Assembly: GCF_000463015.1 (NCBI RefSeq)
Contig: NC_022234.1
Span: 310,001 to 374,000, forward strand
Reading direction: 5' to 3'
Length of the DNA stretch: 64,000 nucleotides
Source of the DNA: Variovorax paradoxus B4
GTDB lineage: Bacteria; Pseudomonadota; Gammaproteobacteria; Burkholderiales; Burkholderiaceae_C
Both the position numbers and the translations under genes were made by a program. This document shows, piece by piece, positions 51,870 through 60,688 of the stretch. The first letter of the stretch is position 1; every line of letters starts with the position of its first letter. The notes under the pieces were generated by a model. The model was not told where the DNA came from. It saw only the letters and a program-made list of their open reading frames with translations, and made no database searches.

Positions 51870-53249
51870 AGGAGGCCGTCGGACTTGAGCCTGAGCGAAC
51901 CCGAATGATCGGTGCGCCGCTTTTTGGGGACGGCGCCGCTCGGATCGAGCGCTGTGAACGGGTGACCAGGCGCCGTGAGGGCGCATGGGGCCGCCCCGGG
52001 GACTCGGTATGGGCGTGATCGAGGCGCACTTTGCCCCTCACGCCGCACCCAGCACGTGCATGCGCTTGATGTTCCAGGCCATGCTCACCAAGCTCCATTC
52101 GCCCTGGGCCTTGGCCAGCCCGCGCATGCTCATCTGGCGCCAGCCCATCGCCCGCTTGACGATGCCGAACACCGGCTCCAACGTCTGCTTGCGCAGGCCG
52201 TACAGCGCCCGCCCGGCCTGCGTGCCCAGACGGTGCGCCATCTGCATCACCGGGTCCGTCGTCTGGGGGGTGCGGTGCACCGGGTGCGAAGCGCTGCGTG
52301 AGCGGCGTGTGATGCGACTCTCTCTTGAGCGCCAGCAGCGGCTGGACCCCAGCGTCGTTGCAGGCGATCACGTTGGCCTGACTGAAGAAGCCGTTGTCCG
52401 TGATCAGCGACCTCGCCTCGCCCAGCACCGCAGGCTGCGATTGGATCTGCTCCAGCGTGGGCACAACTTCTCGCTTGTCGTTGCACGCGCCTGCGTGACG
52501 TGCGCGGTGATCACCATCATCGTCTCGGTGGCTCGATCTGGGCCTTGGCCTGCGCAATCGCACTCAAGCGGTCTTCACGCCGGGCGATCTCCGCCGGCAC
52601 GTCCATGCCATCGGGCACTGCGGCGCGGTCGCTGCTCTCGGCCAGCGCCAGCAGAGTTTGCACCTCCCGGCGCAACTGCGCCTGGATCTTGTTGGCATGC
52701 GCCCACGACAAGGCCTTGTGCTTGCTGGCGTTGGCGCCGATCTTGGTGCCGTCAAGCGCGATGTGGCCGAGCTTGAGCAGCTTCATCTCGCGCGCCAGTA
52801 CCAGCACCTGCACGAACAGCGCCTGCACCTCCTTCAGGAAGCGGCGACGGAATGTCGCCAGCGTGTCATGGTCAGGATGGGTGTTGGCTGCCACGTAGCG
52901 AAATGCCACCGAGTCGTAGGTCGCGCACTCGATCTTGCGGCTGGAGCGCACGCCGTTGGCGTAGCCGTAGATCAGCAAACCCAGCAGCACCGCCGGGTGG
53001 TGCGCCGCAGAGCCTCGGCCCGCGCATTGCCGGGCCAGATCGCTCAGATCGAGCTGCTCGATGACTTCGACCACGAAGCGCGCCAGGTGATCACTGGGCA
53101 ACCACTCATCCACCGACGGCGGCAATAGGTACGCAGTGTCTCGGTCAACGGGGATGAATCGGTTCATCGGCTCGGCTTCTTGTTTGGACTGCCGCGATTG
53201 TCTCGGATGGCGTCATCCTCCGGAGGACTGCAAAGCCCGACGGCCTCCT
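51870..53249 (-). mobile_element. Decayed IS1182-like insertion sequence
   Basis: Terminal inverted repeats are AGGAGGCCGTCGGACTT at 51870-51886 and, on the other strand, AGGAGGCCGTCGGGCTT at 53249-53233: 16 of 17 match. The transposase gene inside is broken. A TPR gene ends 18 bases to the left, so the insertion is just behind the operon and does not cut it. Confidence 0.85.
52038..53167 (-). pseudogene. IS1182-family transposase, deleted and frameshifted
   Basis: The N-terminal part MNRFIPVDRDTAYLLPPSVDEWLP... to RLSAIAQAKAQIE (53167 to about 52525) is normal. The expected central block of roughly 80 residues before the ACNDKR segment is missing, and the frame changes. The next fragment (ACNDKREVVPTLEQIQ, LITDNGFFSQANVIACNDAG) contains part of the DDE core. 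A second frameshift near the G6 run at 52265-52270 shifts into the last part, MAHRLGTQAGRALYGLRKQTLEPVFGIVK... The gene is therefore non-functional. Confidence 0.88.
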
Positions 53250-53250
53250 G

Positions 53251-54738
53251 GTCTTACTGTGTCATAAGCGTAGCCTTGCGTTTGCGCGCAGGCAGCACGG
53301 ACATCGGGGCAGCGTCTTGAGCAAGGCTGCGGCGATAAGCAGCCGCAAAGTCGTGATGGACGATGGGACGTGGCGCTGCGTGCGCTGGGCTGCCGCGAGG
53401 CTTGTAATGCGTGGGTAGGGCAGATTCTTTGCTTCGTGCGGAGTTTTTTTTACCAGCTCCCTCGGGATGCCGCAGTTGCCGCGCCATCAAGAAACCGTAA
53501 GCGGCGATGCTCAGGCTGGCGTGGTGATGGAACCCCCGCCAGCCCCGGCCTTCGTAGTGGCCCAGCCCCAATTCCTGCTTGAGGTCCTGGTAGTCGCGCT
53601 CAATGCGCCAGCGCATCTTGGCCTCCAGCACCATGCGCTCAAGCGGCAGATCCTCAGCCAGCGTGGACAGCCAGTACTTCATCGGCTCCTTGTGGCCTTC
53701 GGGCCACTCGATGAGCAGCCACTCCTGGACGCGCTGCTGCGAGCGCTGATGATCGCGATGGGCTGCATGTACGCGAACGCGGGCGAAGCGAGATCGCAAG
53801 GCGAAGTTGGTGCCCTCGCGCCACTCGAGGGTCTGCCATTGAGAAGGATCCAGCTCGAAGGCCAACTCCTTGACCGATAGCGGGCGCTGGTGCCTGGCAT
53901 TCCCCAAGCGCTGCCGGGTAGGCACGTTGCCACGTCCGCTGTACGGCTCGGGCGGCAGCGGCGCATGCCCGGGCGGCCACACCGTCACCTGGCCCGTCAC
54001 GCCCACCACGTAGGGCAGGCCCAACTCGCTCAGGCGTTCCCGAAACGCCGTCTCCATGCCGTAGCCGGCATCGGCCAGCACGCAGTGCCTGGGGGCGCCT
54101 TGCGCCATCAGCCGCTCGATCTGCGCCAGCGCAATCGCCGGCTTGGTGGCGAACGCCAAGTCTTGCGGAACGCCCGCCTTCTCGCGCCGCTCCCTGTCGA
54201 CGGCCCATTCCTGAGGCAGGTACAGCCGCCAGGCTACCGGCAGGCTGCCCGCCTGGCATGCCAGCGTCACGCTCACCGCCACCTGGCAGTTGTCCTGCTT
54301 GCCCAGCATGCCGCAGTACTGGCGCGCCACACCCACCGAATGCCGGCCTTGCTTGGGAAAGCCGGTGTCGTCGACGATCCACCAGCCGCCGTCGCTGAAG
54401 TCCATCGCCGGCACGACCCACTGCGCCACGCGCAGCAGCATTTGTTCGTCAGACCAGGCCGAATCGGCCACGAAGTGGTGCAGCGACTGGTGGCGCGAGC
54501 GCGTGGCCGCAGGTGCCAGGTGCGCCGCCATCGGCTCCACGCTCTTGCGCTTGAGCGGCGCCATCAGGCCGGTGCAATACCCGCGCAGCCCAGCCTGCCT
54601 GTCTGCATGGCCCAGACCCTCGCCCAAATGCGCCAGGTAGCGCTCAAACTCACGCAGTTCCTTCATCAAGGCTCACCTCTTGCTCGAAGAAGTTCGCATA
54701 ATGCCTTGATTCTGTTCAAATTACTAACACAGTAAGAC
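53251..54738 (-). mobile_element. IS701-like insertion sequence
   Basis: Inverted repeats GTCTTACTGTGTCA (53251-53264) and, on the other strand, GTCTTACTGTGTTA (54738-54725) bound a 1488-bp element with one intact transposase. Its left end is only one base from the right end of the IS1182-like element, so it may have inserted into that end. No clear direct target repeats were seen. Confidence 0.85.
53254..54669 (-). CDS. IS701-family DDE transposase
   Basis: A 471-residue transposase that appears intact. The candidate catalytic residues are Asp in WWIVDDTGFPKQG, Asp in CVLADAGYGMETAF and Glu in RWRIERDYQDLKQELGLGHYEGRG. The C-terminus is rich in basic residues (ARKRKATLMTQ). It has a typical length for IS701. 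The stop at 53254 lies inside the left inverted repeat, as often found in compact insertion sequences. Active movement cannot be judged. Confidence 0.93.
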   Translation of the reverse strand: MMKELREFERYLAHLGEGLGHADRQAGLRGYCTGLMAPLKRKSVEPMAAHLAPAATRSRHQSLHHFVADSAWSDEQMLLRVAQWVVPAMDFSDGGWWIVDDTGFPKQGRHSVGVARQYCGMLGKQDNCQVAVSVTLACQAGSLPVAWRLYLPQEWAVDRERREKAGVPQDLAFATKPAIALAQIERLMAQGAPRHCVLADAGYGMETAFRERLSELGLPYVVGVTGQVTVWPPGHAPLPPEPYSGRGNVPTRQRLGNARHQRPLSVKELAFELDPSQWQTLEWREGTNFALRSRFARVRVHAAHRDHQRSQQRVQEWLLIEWPEGHKEPMKYWLSTLAEDLPLERMVLEAKMRWRIERDYQDLKQELGLGHYEGRGWRGFHHHASLSIAAYGFLMARQLRHPEGAGKKNSARSKESALPTHYKPRGSPAHAAPRPIVHHDFAAAYRRSLAQDAAPMSVLPARKRKATLMTQ

Positions 54739-54775
54739 TAGGTGGCGTTCACAGCGGTCACCCTCATGCCCCGCC

Positions 54776-55483
54776 TCAAAGTCCCAGGTAGGCCCGCCGC
54801 AGCCCCTCGTCGGCCAGCAGCTCGCCGCCCAGGCCCGACATCACTATCTCGCCGTGTTCCAGCACGTAGCCGCGCTGCGCCAGGCTGAGCGAACGGTGCA
54901 CGTCCTGTTCAACCAGCAGGATCGTAATGCCGCGGGCATTGATCTGCGGCAGCTTCCCGAAGATGTCCTTGACCATGATCGGCGCCAGTCCGATCGACGG
55001 CTCGTCGAGCAGCAGCAGCTTGGGCGAGGTCATCAGGGCCCTGCCAATTGCCAGCATCTGCTGCTCGCCGCCGCTGAACGAGCGCGCCAGTTGGCGCCGC
55101 CGCTCGCGCAAGCGTGGGAAGAGCGAGTAAATCCACTCGAGGTTGTCGCGGCTGCGGCGCGCATCGCGCAGCAGGTCGCCGCCGACGCGCAGGTTGTCCT
55201 CGACCTCCATGTGGCCGAAGAGCCGGCGGCCTTCCATGACCTGGGCCATGCCCAGGCGTGCGATCTGGTGCGATGCCCGGCCGCTGATGCGTTCGCCGCA
55301 GAAGCGCACCTCGCCGGCGAAGGCCGGCAGCGTGCCCATCACGGTCCGGATCAGCGTGGTCTTGCCGGCGCCGTTGGCGCCGACGATGCTGACGATCTCG
55401 CCTTCGGCGACGTTCATGTCGACGCCGCGCAGTACCTGGACATCGCCATAACCGGCGTCGAGTCCCTTGACTTCCAGCATCAT
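54776..55483 (-). CDS. livF: ABC transporter ATP-binding protein, LivF type
   Basis: A 235-residue LivF-like ATPase. Walker A is GANGAGKTTL, the signature is FSGGEQQMLAIGRAL and Walker B is LLLLDEPSIGLAP, followed by ILLVEQD. The start overlaps the livG stop as ATGA. It couples ATP hydrolysis to uptake by the LivHM pore. It is the last gene of the operon and lies 37 bases from the IS701-like element, which sits on the 3' side and does not disturb the operon. Confidence 0.95.
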   Translation of the reverse strand: MMLEVKGLDAGYGDVQVLRGVDMNVAEGEIVSIVGANGAGKTTLIRTVMGTLPAFAGEVRFCGERISGRASHQIARLGMAQVMEGRRLFGHMEVEDNLRVGGDLLRDARRSRDNLEWIYSLFPRLRERRRQLARSFSGGEQQMLAIGRALMTSPKLLLLDEPSIGLAPIMVKDIFGKLPQINARGITILLVEQDVHRSLSLAQRGYVLEHGEIVMSGLGGELLADEGLRRAYLGL

Positions 55484-56199
55484 GCGTGGGCCTCCCCGAG
55501 ATACGCGTTCACCACTTCAGGGTCGTTCGCCACCGCGTTCGGCTCGCCCTCCGAAATCTTGCGGCCGTGATGCACGACCACGATGCGGTCCGACAGCTGC
55601 ATGACCGCCTTCATGTTGTGCTCGATGATGAGCACGCTGATGTCGGTGCGGCGCAGGTCCAGCACCAGCGCCACCATCTCCGCGGTTTCCACCGTGGTGA
55701 GGCCGGCCATCACTTCGTCGAGCAGCAGCAGCCGCGGCTGGGTGGCAAGCGCCTTCGCGACCTCCAGGCGCTTGCGACCCGACAGCGTGAGCGTGCGGGC
55801 GACCTGGTGCTCGCGCCCGCCGAGGCCGACGCGGCGCAGCACCTTCATGGCGGCCTCTTCGGCATCCTCGCGCCGCGGATGGCGCAGGAAGGCGCCGATC
55901 ATGGCGTTCTCCAGCACCGTCATCTCGCCGAAGGGCTTGACGATCTGGAAGGTGCGCACCAGCCCGGCGGCGCAGATCTGCGCGGCACCCAGGCCATCGA
56001 CTCGGCGGCCGTCGAACCAGATCTCGCCGTCGGTGGGCGGCAGGAAGCCGGAGGCCATCGCGAACAGGGTGGTCTTGCCGGCGCCGTTCGGGCCGATCAG
56101 GCCGACGATCTCGCCCTCGCCGACCGAGAAGCTGACGTCGTCGGAGGCACGCAGGCCGCCGAAGCTCTTGCCGACGCCGCGGAATTCGAGCAGCTTCAT
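55480..56199 (-). CDS. livG: ABC transporter ATP-binding protein, LivG type
   Basis: A 239-residue LivG-like ATPase. Walker A is GPNGAGKTTLF, the signature region LTLSGRKRLEVAKALATQ has the less common LSGRKR in place of SGGQQ, and Walker B is LLLLDEVMAGLT, then LIIEHNM. LivG proteins often show this signature variation. ATGA overlaps both sides. The LivG C-terminal extension is present (HHGRKISEGEPNAVANDPEVVNAYLG). Confidence 0.95.
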   Translation of the reverse strand: MKLLEFRGVGKSFGGLRASDDVSFSVGEGEIVGLIGPNGAGKTTLFAMASGFLPPTDGEIWFDGRRVDGLGAAQICAAGLVRTFQIVKPFGEMTVLENAMIGAFLRHPRREDAEEAAMKVLRRVGLGGREHQVARTLTLSGRKRLEVAKALATQPRLLLLDEVMAGLTTVETAEMVALVLDLRRTDISVLIIEHNMKAVMQLSDRIVVVHHGRKISEGEPNAVANDPEVVNAYLGEAHA

Positions 56200-57200
56200 G
56201 GTGCGCCCTCCGCCGCAGCGAGCTCTGTGGCCCGGGCCACGCGCCTGCGCTCGCGCCAGCGATCGAAGATCGCCATCAGGCCGCGCGGCTCCCAGCGGAT
56301 CACGAGCATCAGCAGTAGGCCGTACAGCATCATGTCGACGCCCACCAGGCCGCCCGAGACGGTGCGCGAGAGCTCCTCACCCGGCAGCAGCAGCAGCGCG
56401 CCGATCACCGGCCCCCACAGCGTGCCGCGCCCGCCGATGATGCAGACCACCGCGATGACCACGCCGAGGTTGGAGCCAAACACCTTGTCGGGGCTGATGT
56501 ATAGCACGAACTGGGCGTAGAAGGTGCCACCCAGCGCGGTGAGCCCGGCGCTCAGCATCGCGGCCAGCATCTTGTAGCGCAAGATGGGCACGCCGAGGGC
56601 TAGCGCCGCTTCCTGGTCGTTGCGCACCGCCGCAAGGTAGTAGCCGAAGCGGCTGCGCAGGATCTGGCGGTTGATGAGCCAGGCCGCGGCCGTGAAGGCC
56701 AGCGCGACCACGTAGTAGAACTCCTTGCGCGTGTGCTGGAAGTACAGCGGCGCGTCGCGCAGCAGGGTCACCTCCATGCCGCGCGGCCCGCCCAGCAGGC
56801 CGTCGGCGTTCTCGACCAGCGTCTTGAGCACCATCGCCGTGGCGATGGTCGCCAGCGCGAAGTAGGCGCCGCGCAGCTGCATGCACGACAGCCCCACCAC
56901 CACCGCGGCGACGACCGCGACGGCGGCCCCGGCCCACATGCTCAGCCAGGGGCTGAGGCCGAGGTGCACGAACAGCCAGGTCGAGGTGTAGGCGCCAAGG
57001 CCGAAGTAGGCCGAGTGGCCGAGCGAGAGCTGGCCGGCGATGCCGCCCAGGATGTTCCACGACAGCGCCAGGTAGGCGTACAGCAGCGTGACGACGGCGA
57101 TCGACAGCAGGTACTGACTATCGCTCAGGAGCGGCGCAACGGCCACGGCGGCGATCAGCGCCATCCTGGCGCCGGCAGGCAGGGTGCGGGTTGCCATCAT
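56196..57200 (-). CDS. livM: ABC transporter permease, LivM type
   Basis: A 334-residue integral membrane protein with about eight to ten helices. The conserved permease loop is LSLGHSAYFGLGAYTSTWL near the N-terminus, and VCIIGGRGTLWGPVIGALLL near the C-terminus is typical. The C-terminal tail is basic (DRWRERRRVARATEL). With LivH it forms the translocation channel. ATGA overlap with livH and livG indicates a single transcript. Confidence 0.93.
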   Translation of the reverse strand: MMATRTLPAGARMALIAAVAVAPLLSDSQYLLSIAVVTLLYAYLALSWNILGGIAGQLSLGHSAYFGLGAYTSTWLFVHLGLSPWLSMWAGAAVAVVAAVVVGLSCMQLRGAYFALATIATAMVLKTLVENADGLLGGPRGMEVTLLRDAPLYFQHTRKEFYYVVALAFTAAAWLINRQILRSRFGYYLAAVRNDQEAALALGVPILRYKMLAAMLSAGLTALGGTFYAQFVLYISPDKVFGSNLGVVIAVVCIIGGRGTLWGPVIGALLLLPGEELSRTVSGGLVGVDMMLYGLLLMLVIRWEPRGLMAIFDRWRERRRVARATELAAAEGAP

Positions 57201-58078
57201 TCGTTCTCCACGCCGAACAGTCCGCTCGGTCGGAAGTACATCACCGCGAGGAACAACAGGAAGATCAGGGCTTCGGCGTAGGTCACCGGGATCAGCTGGC
57301 TGCCGACCGACTCGAGTACGCCGACGATGATGCCGCCCCAGAAGGCGCCGGCCACCGAGCCGATGCCGCCGAGCACCACGATGACGAAGGCTCGCATGCC
57401 GAAGGTGTCGCCGACGAAGGGGTTAGCCGGATAGAGCGGCAGCAGCAGCGCGCCGGCCACGCCCAGGATGCCCAGGCCGATGGCGAAGGACAGTTGGTAG
57501 ACGCGCGCGCTGTCGATGCCCAGCACGCCGGCCGCCTCGCGGTCCTGCCCCGTGGCGCGGATGGCGCGGCCGGTGCGCGTGTAGCGCAGGAAGGCGACCA
57601 GCCCGGCCGTGATCAGCGCGGCGAACAGCAGGCCGGCCAGTTGCGGGTAGGTGAAGATCAGGTCGCCCATGACCAGCACCTCGTTGGCCCAGGGGCTGTC
57701 GACCGAGCGGCTGTCCGGGCCGACCAGCGCGAGGAAACCGTAGTCCATGAAGATCCACAGGCCGGTGGTGAAGATCAGCACGCCGATGGGCTCGCGCGAG
57801 ATCTCCTTGCGGTAGATCGCGTCGATCAGCCAGCGCTGGCAGGCGTAGCCGACCACGAACAGCACCGCCGCCGTCAGCGGCGCCGTCAGCAGCGGGTGCA
57901 GGCCGGCCTGTGTCGCCAGTGCGTACGACACGTACATCGCCATCATCAGGAAGGAGCCGTGCGCGAAGTTGATGATCTTCATCACGCCGAACTGCAGGCT
58001 CAGGCCCAGCGCGATGAGGCCGTAGATGGCCCCGCTGGCGATACCGCTCAGCAGGGCCTGTAGATAGGTGCTCGACAA
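57197..58078 (-). CDS. livH: ABC transporter permease, LivH type
   Basis: A 293-residue membrane protein. TTG 58078 is used as start because GGAG precedes it at eight bases (TTG-TCG, MSSTYLQALLSGIASGAIYGLIAL). The family motif INFAHGSFLMMAMYVSYAL and the C-terminal VVLGGIGSVAGAFWGGIIVG are present. It is separated from the receptor gene by a 73-base gap holding a stem-loop. First permease gene in the transporter operon. Confidence 0.93.
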   Translation of the reverse strand: MSSTYLQALLSGIASGAIYGLIALGLSLQFGVMKIINFAHGSFLMMAMYVSYALATQAGLHPLLTAPLTAAVLFVVGYACQRWLIDAIYRKEISREPIGVLIFTTGLWIFMDYGFLALVGPDSRSVDSPWANEVLVMGDLIFTYPQLAGLLFAALITAGLVAFLRYTRTGRAIRATGQDREAAGVLGIDSARVYQLSFAIGLGILGVAGALLLPLYPANPFVGDTFGMRAFVIVVLGGIGSVAGAFWGGIIVGVLESVGSQLIPVTYAEALIFLLFLAVMYFRPSGLFGVENE

Positions 58079-58106
58079 GAAAATGCTCCTTGCGGGAGAA
58101 ATGAAA

Positions 58107-58134
58107 GCCGGTCGCCCCTCGCAGGGCGACCGGC
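58107..58134 (-). terminator. Stem-loop between receptor and permease genes
   Basis: GCCGGTCGCCC at 58107-58117 pairs perfectly with GGGCGACCGGC at 58124-58134, an 11-bp stem with a six-base loop. It lies just after the receptor gene on the minus strand and 28 bases before the livH start. No T-run follows, so it more likely slows degradation of the receptor mRNA or weakens readthrough than ends all transcription. Confidence 0.7.
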
Positions 58135-58151
58135 CACGGGACGCGCGACGC

Positions 58152-59417
58152 TCAGGGCTTGGGCGTGTCAGCCGGCCACACCATGCGGTAGCTCTTGGAC
58201 GCCAGGTTCTCCGGCCAGATGGTGCGGTACTCGCCGTCCGGCGTGATCTGCTGCATCACGTACCGCTTCTTCGGGTTCTGGCCCTTCTCGTCGATGACGA
58301 TGTTGTAGCCGACCAGCTTCGTGAGGTCGGTGCCTTCGATGCGGGTCTTGGCCAGCGCATTGCGAATGGCCTCCGGGTCGGCCTTGCCGGCGCGTTCCAG
58401 CGCATCCTTGATCACCCACACCGCGACGTAGGCGCTCACCGAGAGCTCGTTGGGCTCGACCTTGTTCGCCGCCACGAACTCGTCCCAGAACTTCTTGGCG
58501 AAAGGCGTCGTGATCGACGACTCGTAGCCGGCCCAGCCATTAGTCGTGAACACCTGGCTCGTGATGCCCTTGCCAACCAGCGGAATGAAGTTGCTGTCGA
58601 TCTGTCCGCCCGCGCTGCCGACGTAGGCCATCGCGCCCACCTGCATCTGCGCCAGCAACTTGTGCAGTTGCACGGCGTCGGCCGAGTAGGCCGTGACCGT
58701 GACCACGTCCGGCTTCTTGCCCTTGATCTTGAGCACCAGCGGACGCAGGTCGGGCGAGTTCGGCGGATAGCCTTCGTCGAGCACGACCTCGATGCGGTCC
58801 GCCTTGAACTTGGCGCGTAGCGTGTTGGCCATGTCCTGGCCCCAGTCGGTGTTCTCGTAGACCATCGCCACCGTCTTGGCCGGCTTGCCCGTGGTCTTGC
58901 CGGCGAACGAGATGAAGTCGGCCATGCTCTCGGCATTGGACGAGGCCGGCACCTGGGTCGGGCGGAACACGTACTTGAAGCCACGCTCGGTGATGTCGGC
59001 CTTGGCCGCGAGGTCGACCACCCAGGGCGTGCGGTACTTCTCGGCGACCGCCGTGGCCGGGAAGGTCACGCCACTCTGGAAGGCGCCCAGCAGCACGGGC
59101 GTCTTCTCGCGCGTGATCAGGCGCTCGGCCTCGGTGATCGCCACCTTGGCATCGCCGCGTGTGTCCACCTCCAACAGTTCGAGCGGGGCACCGCCCATCG
59201 ATTTGATGCCGCCGCCCTCGTTGATGTGCTTGACGGCCAGGTGCGTGGCGCGCGACATGTCCTTGCCGATCGATGCCGCGGCGCTGCCGGACAGCGGGAT
59301 GAGATAGCCGATCTTGACCGGCTCGGCGGCCTTGGCCAGGCTCGCGCCGAGCAGTGCGCTGGCGGCCATCGCGCCGACGAGGCCGGCTTTCAGTTGGAGG
59401 CGGCGGTGGTTGTTCAT
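58152..59417 (-). CDS. ABC transporter substrate-binding protein, LivK-like
   Basis: A 421-residue receptor. ATG 59417 opens a signal peptide (LQLKAGLVGAMAASALLGASLAKAA). The mature part begins EPVKIGYLIPLSGSAAASIGKDM, the type I periplasmic binding pattern, and continues with HINEGGGIKSMGGAPLELLEVDTRGD and ERLITREKTPVLLGAFQSG. It is longer than LivK (about 350 residues) and probably binds something other than branched-chain amino acids. Upstream in the same operon as the transport and hydrolytic genes. Confidence 0.93.
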   Translation of the reverse strand: MNNHRRLQLKAGLVGAMAASALLGASLAKAAEPVKIGYLIPLSGSAAASIGKDMSRATHLAVKHINEGGGIKSMGGAPLELLEVDTRGDAKVAITEAERLITREKTPVLLGAFQSGVTFPATAVAEKYRTPWVVDLAAKADITERGFKYVFRPTQVPASSNAESMADFISFAGKTTGKPAKTVAMVYENTDWGQDMANTLRAKFKADRIEVVLDEGYPPNSPDLRPLVLKIKGKKPDVVTVTAYSADAVQLHKLLAQMQVGAMAYVGSAGGQIDSNFIPLVGKGITSQVFTTNGWAGYESSITTPFAKKFWDEFVAANKVEPNELSVSAYVAVWVIKDALERAGKADPEAIRNALAKTRIEGTDLTKLVGYNIVIDEKGQNPKKRYVMQQITPDGEYRTIWPENLASKSYRMVWPADTPKP

Positions 59418-59470
59418 GGGTTGTCTGTCTCCTGTTGTGAAAAGGAAAGTGCTGGATGGCAGTCGAGATC

Positions 59471-60682
59471 TCAAAGGGCGTGCGACGCGCCGTCCACGGC
59501 TTCATAGACCGCCTGCACCAGCCGGTCCGCGCGTTCGTTGAGCAGCACGCCCGGCCCCATCCGGTTCATCGTGTAGCCGAAACCGAGGCGGCGCGACGGC
59601 GACGCAAAGGCCAGCGAGCCGCCCGCGCCGACATGGCCGAAGGCGTCGCGGCCGAAGCAGGCGCTGTCCAGCCCGCGCGCCCGGTTGTCCATCTGGCGCA
59701 TGAAGCCGGCCGCGAAGCGCGTCGGCACGCGCAGGCAGGCGTCGTCGTGCGTGGCCGAGGACACGGCCGTGGCCTTGGCCAGCGTGTCTTCCCGGAGCAG
59801 CCGGAAGCCGCCGCGCAGGCCGCCGCACGCGAGCGTGCCGTACAGGCGCGCCAGGCTGCGTGCGTTTGTGATGCCGCCGGCCGCGCCGAGCTCGGCCGCA
59901 TGGCCGGCGCGGCTGTTGAAGCCGCTCGGACGCCAGCCGCCGGTGTTCTTCATGTACAGCGCAGTGGGGCTTTGCGGCTCCTCGAGCAGCGCGCGTTCGA
60001 ACGCGTTGCGTGGCACCGAAGTCGCCGCGGGCGGCACAATGGTAGCGACTCGCGATTCCTCGCTGTTGGGCAAGCCGATCCAGAAATCCAGCCCCAGCGG
60101 CTGTGCCACTTTCCGGCGGAAGAACTCGCCGAGCGAACAGCCGCCGATGCGCCGCACCAACTCGCCGAGCAGCCAGCCGTAGGTCAGCGCGTGGTAGCCC
60201 ACGCGCGTGCCCGGTGCCCAGAACGGCGCTTCGCGTTCGAGGCGTTCGACCATGAAGTCCCAGTCGAAGGCCGCGCCGTCGGGCAGGCGCTCGCGCAGCG
60301 CCGGCAGGCCCGCGCTGTGGTCGAGCAGCATGCGCGGCGTGATCGCGTCCTTGCCGGCCGCGGCGAAGGCTGGCCAGTAGCGGGCGACGGGCAGGTCGAC
60401 GTCGAGCTCGCCGGCCTCGGCCAGCAGGTGGATGCACAGCGCGGTCGCCGGCTTGGTGTTCGAGAACACCACGCTCAGCGTGTCGCGCTGCCAGGGTTTA
60501 CCGCCTTCGACATCGGCCCAGCCGCCCCAGAGGTCGACGACGCACTCGCCATCGATCTCGACCGCGAGCGAGGCGCCCAGCTCGCCGCCGTGGACCAGGT
60601 TGTGTTCGAAGGCCGCGCGCACCGCTTCGAAGGCGGGCGAACAGTGGCCGGCACTGCGCAGCGTGAGGAGTGATCCCGACAT
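59471..60682 (-). CDS. Serine hydrolase of the beta-lactamase/esterase type
   Basis: A 403-residue class C beta-lactamase-like hydrolase without signal peptide. The active Ser-x-x-Lys is SNTKP in VVFSNTKPATAL near residue 80, and the second motif Tyr is seen in GYHALTYGWLLGEL. The C-terminal GHVGAGGSLAFASPSRRLGFGYTMNRMG is typical of the group. Such enzymes cleave esters or amides. Placed between the receptor and the dioxygenase, it could process the transported compound. No penicillinase role is implied. Confidence 0.88.
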   Translation of the reverse strand: MSGSLLTLRSAGHCSPAFEAVRAAFEHNLVHGGELGASLAVEIDGECVVDLWGGWADVEGGKPWQRDTLSVVFSNTKPATALCIHLLAEAGELDVDLPVARYWPAFAAAGKDAITPRMLLDHSAGLPALRERLPDGAAFDWDFMVERLEREAPFWAPGTRVGYHALTYGWLLGELVRRIGGCSLGEFFRRKVAQPLGLDFWIGLPNSEESRVATIVPPAATSVPRNAFERALLEEPQSPTALYMKNTGGWRPSGFNSRAGHAAELGAAGGITNARSLARLYGTLACGGLRGGFRLLREDTLAKATAVSSATHDDACLRVPTRFAAGFMRQMDNRARGLDSACFGRDAFGHVGAGGSLAFASPSRRLGFGYTMNRMGPGVLLNERADRLVQAVYEAVDGASHAL

Positions 60683-60688
60683 CGCGGA

